DNA of 64,000 bases from Roseovarius sp. MMSF_3281 (GTDB taxonomy: Bacteria > Pseudomonadota > Alphaproteobacteria > Rhodobacterales > Rhodobacteraceae), in assembly GCF_030733685.1 (NCBI RefSeq), contig NZ_JASHIM010000021.1, forward strand, positions 18,483 to 82,482. The letters are read 5' to 3'. Made by a program: the position numbers and the translations under genes. Shown piece after piece: positions 59,485-64,000 of the stretch (the stretch's first letter is position 1; each line of letters opens with the position of its first letter). The notes beneath the pieces were generated by a model. That model was not told where the DNA came from and ran no database searches. It saw nothing but the letters and a program-made list of their open reading frames with translations.

Positions 59485-60672
59485 TTACGAGGTGGCGAAT
59501 TTCAACAGCTTGATCGCCGCGAAATCGCTCACGTCGCCGCCTACGCGCTTGGTGGCATAGAACAGGACATGCGGCTTGGCGCTGAAGGGATCGCGCAGCA
59601 CCCGCAGGTCCGGGCGCTCGGCCACGGTGTAGCCCGCGCTAAAATCGCCAAGGGCAATGGCATCCGCGCCGGTGGCAATATCGGGCATGTCCTCGGCAAT
59701 CAGCACCGGATACCCCATCAGGCGCGCAGGCTCCCCGGCGGCCAGGCCATCGGACCACAGGAAGCGCCCGTCGTTGTCCTTCAGCTTGCGCACCGCCCCG
59801 GCGGTCTTGGAATTCATCACGAAGGCCGCATTGGCGCGGTACTGCGCGCCCAAGCTATAGACCAGGTCGATAATCGCCTCGGCCCCGCCGAAATCGCCAT
59901 CCACGCCCGTGGGGACATAGCCAATGTTGCCCCATGTCCAGACGTCATTGTCGACACTGGGATGGGTCATGATACCGGTGGGCTTGTCCACACCGTCACC
60001 ATTGATGAAAGCATCCGCCTCGGCACGGGCGAACTTGTCGGCAATCCGCCCCGCAAGCCAGCCTTCGATGTCAAAGGCGCTGTCATCCAACAGGCGCTGG
60101 CTGGCCTTGGGCAGCGCCGAAAGCTCGTGCAGCGGGATGGTAATCCGGTCAATCGTGGGCGTGCCGGTCTCGGTGGTGGGGTCACTTTCCGTAGCCCAGC
60201 CATGGCCCACATCCGTGTGGTCGATCAGCACGTCAAAGCTTGTCGCCTCCACCTGCACCACATTGGCAATCGCCCGGATCGACGCGGTCGCGGCCAGAAC
60301 GCTTTTCACGCTCTCGGCGGTCTGCGGGTCCACAAGATACCCCCCGTCGCCGGCAACGGCCGTGCTCATCGCCTTGCCTTCCAGTTCCAGACCACGCAGG
60401 CCGTCATCGTCGCCATTGCGCAGATAGGCGTCAAAGGCCTTCTGATGCGGGGCCTCACCGGCATCCGCCGCCGCCAGAACCGGGCGCGCCGCGGCTGCCC
60501 CCATGGATTTACGCTCAAACTTGGTCATTTTGTCATCCTGCTGTTGAAGTCGGTTTTCGATCTCGGCCCGAAAGCCTTTGAACTCGGTCATGAACCCCGC
60601 CACGGCGGACTTCACCTCATGGACCGGAGACAGATCTCCCCCGGTCCGAGACTGTGCCTCGGTCTTGCTCAT
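59485..60672 (-). CDS. GTA g5, HK97-type major capsid protein
   Basis: A 395-residue capsid subunit. The N-terminal coiled-coil delta domain (EFKGFRAEIENRLQQQDDKM, about residues 30-60) is expected to be cut off by the g4 protease. The HK97 core follows from about residue 100 (GDGGYLVDPQTAESVKS) through LPKASQRLLDDSAFDIEGWL, the A-domain FVMNSKTAGAVRKLKDNDGRFLW and YTVAERPDLRVLRDPF. In R. capsulatus GTA about 4 kb of random host DNA is packed in the shell made from this protein. Confidence 0.96.
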   Translation of the reverse strand: MSKTEAQSRTGGDLSPVHEVKSAVAGFMTEFKGFRAEIENRLQQQDDKMTKFERKSMGAAAARPVLAAADAGEAPHQKAFDAYLRNGDDDGLRGLELEGKAMSTAVAGDGGYLVDPQTAESVKSVLAATASIRAIANVVQVEATSFDVLIDHTDVGHGWATESDPTTETGTPTIDRITIPLHELSALPKASQRLLDDSAFDIEGWLAGRIADKFARAEADAFINGDGVDKPTGIMTHPSVDNDVWTWGNIGYVPTGVDGDFGGAEAIIDLVYSLGAQYRANAAFVMNSKTAGAVRKLKDNDGRFLWSDGLAAGEPARLMGYPVLIAEDMPDIATGADAIALGDFSAGYTVAERPDLRVLRDPFSAKPHVLFYATKRVGGDVSDFAAIKLLKFATS

Positions 60673-60711
60673 CGCTTGATCCCACTGTCGTTTCGGTCGT
60701 GTTGCGGCGCT

Positions 60712-61269
60712 CTAGCTTTGCGCCATCTCCCGGCGCGCGCCCTCGAAGGCCGCCGCCAACTCACGCAAGGTCTGGTCCGTGTCCGGGGTCTCCCCCTTGG
60801 CCCCCACCCGCGCACTGGGCAGCATCGGGAAGGTCACCAAGGACACCTCCCAAAGCTCCAGTTCCGTCAAAAGCCTCTGGCCCTTGTCGTTCCTCCGGGC
60901 CTTCACCGTCCGGTAACCGATGGAAAGCCCGTCAATGGCACCTGCCCCGATCAGGGCGGCGGCCTCGCGGGCGCGCTCGACCCCCTCAAGCAACCGGCCC
61001 TTCACATAAAGGCCCTTGTCGTCCTCGCGCACCTCGTCCCAGACGCCGATGGGCTGCGCCGGGTCATGCTGCCAAAGCATTTTCACCGCGCGCCCCTCAC
61101 GCGCCAATCTGGCCAGCGACGCGCCATAGGCCCCCTTGGCCACCACGTCGCCCCCCCGGTCGCGACTGCCGAAAAGGCTCGCATAGCCTTTGATCACGGC
61201 CCCGTCGCTCACGGTGATTTCCTCACCCAACCGGCAGAACTTATGCTCCAAGCCCCAGTGTTCCTGCAT
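60712..61269 (-). CDS. GTA g4, HK97 family prohead protease
   Basis: A 185-residue serine protease of family S78. Recognisable segments: IKGYASLFGSRDRGGDVVAKGAY, the catalytic His in MLWQHDPAQPIG and the catalytic Ser in DGLSIGYR, then LTELELWEVSLVTFPM. It removes the capsid delta domain during maturation. ATG 61269 is preferred because AAGGA lies 8 bases upstream; ATG 61278 has its ribosome site too close. The gap to the capsid gene is 39 bases. Confidence 0.94.
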   Translation of the reverse strand: MQEHWGLEHKFCRLGEEITVSDGAVIKGYASLFGSRDRGGDVVAKGAYGASLARLAREGRAVKMLWQHDPAQPIGVWDEVREDDKGLYVKGRLLEGVERAREAAALIGAGAIDGLSIGYRTVKARRNDKGQRLLTELELWEVSLVTFPMLPSARVGAKGETPDTDQTLRELAAAFEGARREMAQS

Positions 61270-61304
61270 CTCGCTCATCCTTTTCTCATCCCCATGGTCC
61301 GCAT

Positions 61305-61550
61305 TCACGGCATCGCCGCCAACAAGGGCTGGAACGCCTGCGCCAGTATCGCGCCCACCACGCCGTAAACCGCCAGCCAAAGCCGCTTTTCCAGCCGCTC
61401 CAGCATTGCTTCGATCTTCTCCAGCCGATGCACCATCGCCTCGTTGCGCAGGGTCGACACCCGCTCATGCGCCTCCAGCCGAAGCGCCGGCGCGCAATCG
61501 AAGGCCTCAAAGCCATAGCGCGCGCCGTCCTCTCCCATTGCCGGGCTCAT
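61305..61550 (-). CDS. GTA g3.5, small membrane-anchored-like protein
   Basis: An 81-residue protein with a charged helical middle (RVSTLRNEAMVHRLEKIEAMLERLEKR) and a hydrophobic C-terminus (LWLAVYGVVGAILAQAFQPLLAAM). It corresponds in place and size to g3.5 of R. capsulatus, of unclear function. Its start overlaps the portal gene stop as ATGA, which supports it as a real gene. Confidence 0.85.
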   Translation of the reverse strand: MSPAMGEDGARYGFEAFDCAPALRLEAHERVSTLRNEAMVHRLEKIEAMLERLEKRLWLAVYGVVGAILAQAFQPLLAAMP

Positions 61551-62764
61551 GCCTCCTCCTCATCGGTCGTATCGGCCTCGGCCACCTCGCCTGTCGCCAA
61601 GGGCGGCAGGCCCAGCATCCGGCGCTTTTCTTCCCGGCTCAGGAAATCGGCCCCGGCCACGCGCCGCCACTGCGCCTCGCGCTCATGCGCCAGCGCCGTC
61701 ACCTGCTCGATATCGGGCCGCATCTCGATCACCTCGCCGGTATAGCGCCCCATCCAATGCGCAAGGCTGCCCGCCACGCGCCCGGCCATGGGCAGCACCG
61801 TCAGGCGGTAGAACGCCCGGTTCGCCTCCTGATAATTGGCATAGGTCGCATCGCCCGGTATCCCCAACAGCATCGGCGGCACCCCGAAGGCCAGCGCGAT
61901 CTCGCGCGCCGCCGCCTCCTTGCTTTTCTGGAACTCCATGTCCGAGGGGCTGAACCCCATCGGCTTCCAATCCAGCCCCCCTTCCAACAGCATCGGCCGC
62001 CCCGCGTTGCGCGCGCCCTGATGGTGGCTCTCCATCTCGCTCACCAGGCGGTCATATTGATCGCTCGAAAGCGTCCCCTGCCCCTCGGCCCCACGATAGA
62101 CAATCGCCCCCGAGGGCCGCGCCGCATTGTCCAACAAAGCCTTCGACCACCGGCTCGCCGCGTTATGCACGTCCAGGGCCTGCGCGGCGGCCTGCAGGGG
62201 CGACAGGCCATAATGATCATCCTGCGGATGAAACCCCTTCACATGACAGACGGGCGAAATCCCGTCCTCCACGGCGAAACGATGCTTGCGCCCGCCCACG
62301 GCATATTCATAGCCCACCGGCCAGCCATCGCCGCCCGGCACCACGCTCATCCGGTCCGAGCGCAGAACATGCAATTCCACCGGCACCGCGCCGGGCGCCC
62401 CCACCGCCTCGACATAGGCATTGCCGGTGAGGATCAGCTGCGCATAAAGCGCCTCCAGCATCTCACCCCCCGCCTGCGCCCCGTTGGGCCGGGCCAGCAG
62501 GTCTTTCACGGGATGCGCCTCGAACGCCCCCTCACCCCCGGCCAGAACCATCGGCAGGCCCGCACAGGCCTCCGCCACCAGCTTGACACAGCGATGCACC
62601 ACCGGGTTCCCGGCATAGCCCGTCCGCGTCAGCGACACCGTATCGCGCGGGCTCCACGCCACGCGCCCCGCCCCGTGCCAGGCCATCACCGGCGCGGCGG
62701 CACTTGCCTTTTGTTCCGGCGCTGCGGGCTCTGCTGCGCCCTGTCTGAAGAAATCCAGTATCAT
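61547..62764 (-). CDS. GTA g3, portal protein
   Basis: A 405-residue HK97-type portal. Landmarks: GYAGNPVVHRCVKLVAEACAGL near residue 50, DDHYGLSPLQAAAQALDVHN, AFGVPPMLLGIPGDATYANYQEANRAFY and the C-terminal acidic tail. It forms the dodecameric channel for DNA packaging. ATG 62764 was chosen because GGAG stands 6 bases upstream and the family starts near MxLDFFRQG; the frame is open to 62815. The 80-base gap to the terminase gene holds nothing I recognise. Confidence 0.95.
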   Translation of the reverse strand: MILDFFRQGAAEPAAPEQKASAAAPVMAWHGAGRVAWSPRDTVSLTRTGYAGNPVVHRCVKLVAEACAGLPMVLAGGEGAFEAHPVKDLLARPNGAQAGGEMLEALYAQLILTGNAYVEAVGAPGAVPVELHVLRSDRMSVVPGGDGWPVGYEYAVGGRKHRFAVEDGISPVCHVKGFHPQDDHYGLSPLQAAAQALDVHNAASRWSKALLDNAARPSGAIVYRGAEGQGTLSSDQYDRLVSEMESHHQGARNAGRPMLLEGGLDWKPMGFSPSDMEFQKSKEAAAREIALAFGVPPMLLGIPGDATYANYQEANRAFYRLTVLPMAGRVAGSLAHWMGRYTGEVIEMRPDIEQVTALAHEREAQWRRVAGADFLSREEKRRMLGLPPLATGEVAEADTTDEEEA

Positions 62765-62844
62765 TCTCGGCTCCACTCCTTGGGTCTTCGGCCATTCCGC
62801 ATCGTCGAAAGCCATCAGACCCCGAAAACTTTAAGAAAAATGAA

Positions 62845-64000
62845 TCAGACCGCGCGCACCCTCGGGCGCCGCCACTTGGCCGCCGGCACGATCATCAATT
62901 CATGCAAGGCCCACACCAGCGCATCCACCCGGTCGGGGCTGCCCTTGCCCTCATAGCCCTGCGCCGTCATGGCGCACATCTGGTCCTCCAGATCGCCCAG
63001 ACCCCGCGCATGGAACACCCTTTCCTGCTCATAAAGGGCCGCCACGGGCTCGGCCCGGGCCACCTTGCCCCGGCTGGCATGCACCGACTTCACCGGCATC
63101 AGCGGATCCACCTGCCGGATCACCTGCGCCACCAGGTCCCCGCCCTGGTTCACCTCGGCCACCAACCGCTCGGCCCCGAACCGCTCCATGGCGCGGATGG
63201 CGGCATTGGCCCAACTCGACGGGCTCGCCGCGCCGATGCTGCAATCGGCCAGCACATAGGCCCGCCAATCCTGCACCGGGCCTTGGGTGACGGCCCCCGC
63301 CACCACGATCCCGCAGTCGTCCGAGCCTTCGCGCCCGGTCACCGGCGGGTCGATGGCCACCACCACCCGGTCCATCTCGGGCAGGTCATCCACCTGCAAG
63401 GCTTCCAGCATCCGCGTGGTCCAAAGCGCGCCTTCGGCCTCGTCCAGCAACACGCCTTCCAACTCCTGACGGCCCAAGCGCGTGCCGGCATAGCGCGCCC
63501 GCACTTCATCAAGGAAAGACTGCGCCAGATAGGCCCTGTTGGCCTCGGTGGGCGCAGAGGTCACAACCGTGCTTTCCTGCGCCACCAACTCCTTCAACAC
63601 GCCAACATTGCGCGGCGTCGTGGTGACACAAACCTGGGGATGATCCCCAAGGCGCAACCCGAACTGCAACATGTCCCATGTCTCGCGCGCCTTCTTCCAC
63701 TTGGCCAGCTCATCCACCCAAGCGCCGTCAAACTGCGGGCCGCGCAGGGCTTCGGGGTCATGGGCGGAAAACACCTGCGCCGTCGCCCCGTTGTGCCAAA
63801 GCAATCGCTTGCGCGTCGGCTGCCACACCGGGCGGCGGTCTGGCGGAGAACAGGCCATGATCCCGCTTTCGCCAAAGATCATCACGTCGCGCACCTGGTC
63901 CATGGTCTCGCCCACCAGGGCCAGCCGCCTGCAGCGCCCCGGATCAAGCGGCGTGGCCCCTTCGACCTGCGCGCGCACCCATTCGGCCCCGGCGCGGGTT
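62845..64000 (-). CDS. GTA g2, large terminase subunit (5' end outside window)
   Basis: A 385-residue C-terminal portion of the packaging motor. The first visible codons read TRAGAEWVRAQVEG, i.e. the last residue of the Walker A motif (GKT) and what follows, so the ATPase P-loop is cut at the window edge. The Walker B segment is FDGAWVDELAKW. The nuclease domain follows with MDRVVVAIDPPVTGREGSDDCGIVVAG and the later Asp in RVDALVWALHELM. Large terminases cut and pump DNA; in GTA they take host DNA at near-random sites. Confidence 0.95.
   Translation of the reverse strand, partial: TRAGAEWVRAQVEGATPLDPGRCRRLALVGETMDQVRDVMIFGESGIMACSPPDRRPVWQPTRKRLLWHNGATAQVFSAHDPEALRGPQFDGAWVDELAKWKKARETWDMLQFGLRLGDHPQVCVTTTPRNVGVLKELVAQESTVVTSAPTEANRAYLAQSFLDEVRARYAGTRLGRQELEGVLLDEAEGALWTTRMLEALQVDDLPEMDRVVVAIDPPVTGREGSDDCGIVVAGAVTQGPVQDWRAYVLADCSIGAASPSSWANAAIRAMERFGAERLVAEVNQGGDLVAQVIRQVDPLMPVKSVHASRGKVARAEPVAALYEQERVFHARGLGDLEDQMCAMTAQGYEGKGSPDRVDALVWALHELMIVPAAKWRRPRVRAV

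Noticed and set aside
58519..61368. A 949-codon open frame on the + strand opposite GTA g4-g7
   Set aside because: Antisense shadow of capsid, protease and connector genes; low-complexity composition and no ribosome binding site.
50384..64000. Prophage
   Set aside because: No integrase, repressor, replication gene or attachment site is visible, and gene order and sizes, including the short tape measure, match gene transfer agents.

Overview
The window looks like the chromosome of a marine Rhodobacteraceae (Roseobacter-group alphaproteobacterium). The evidence is high-GC DNA, a sox cluster in the order soxS-V-W-X-Y-Z-A-B-C-D-E-F with soxR alongside, a purL-bolA-grxD block, and a Rhodobacter capsulatus-type gene transfer agent (GTA) cluster. 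No rRNA, tRNA, CRISPR array or insertion sequence was found.

Layout. 1-2475 (+): two tandem acidic RTX-type repeat proteins, the first cut by the window edge. 2476-2974: a gene-free stretch with a terminator, two palindromes and one copy of a dispersed repeat. 2975-10255 (-): murI, argC, ccmE, a second repeat copy, a muramidase/holin pair, ccmF, ccmH and an enoyl-CoA hydratase. 10286-14651 (-): an acyltransferase and a fused indolepyruvate ferredoxin oxidoreductase, divergent from a LysR regulator (14823-15728, +). A compact candidate small RNA (15838-15911) follows the regulator. 15963-18121 (-): an M24 peptidase coupled to a PLP lyase. 18332-22170 (+): an acidic exported protein, purL, bolA, a small membrane protein and grxD. 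22286-27170 (-): a TAXI-TRAP transporter and transketolase. 27425-28332 (+): a coiled-coil protein and zapA.

28411-32762 (-) holds a glxBCD-glnT type cluster, alternatively read as mgsABC-gmaS for N-methylglutamate and methylamine nitrogen. 32925-45038 holds a complete thiosulfate-oxidation locus. SoxXA, SoxYZ, SoxB and SoxCD form the periplasmic multienzyme cycle. SoxV, SoxW and SoxS supply reductant and SoxE/F are electron-transfer accessories. SoxR is the likely repressor and a YeeE-type transporter follows it. Inverted repeats lie in the soxS-soxV and soxW-soxX gaps, and a third sits in front of soxC. 45240-49006 encodes pyruvate dehydrogenase E1 alpha, E1 beta (with a lipoyl domain) and E2, then convergent cysE (-) and a DksA/TraR-type zinc-finger protein (+).

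50384 to the right edge (-) is a GTA structural cluster read from g15 back to g2: megatron, cell-wall peptidase, hub, distal tail, tape measure, chaperones, tail tube, terminator, stopper, adaptor, capsid, protease, g3.5, portal and large terminase. The terminase is cut at its Walker A motif. The muramidase/holin pair in the ccm region, 43 kb away, is the likely release cassette for these particles.

The best candidates for something undescribed are non-coding: the 74-nt small RNA, two GTAC arrays with 9-bp phasing, a 28-bp AT-rich palindrome at pdhA, an extra sox operator, two families of intergenic repeats, and a gene-conversion-like tract shared by the two lipoyl domains. All family assignments come from reading motifs and gene order, not from database searches.
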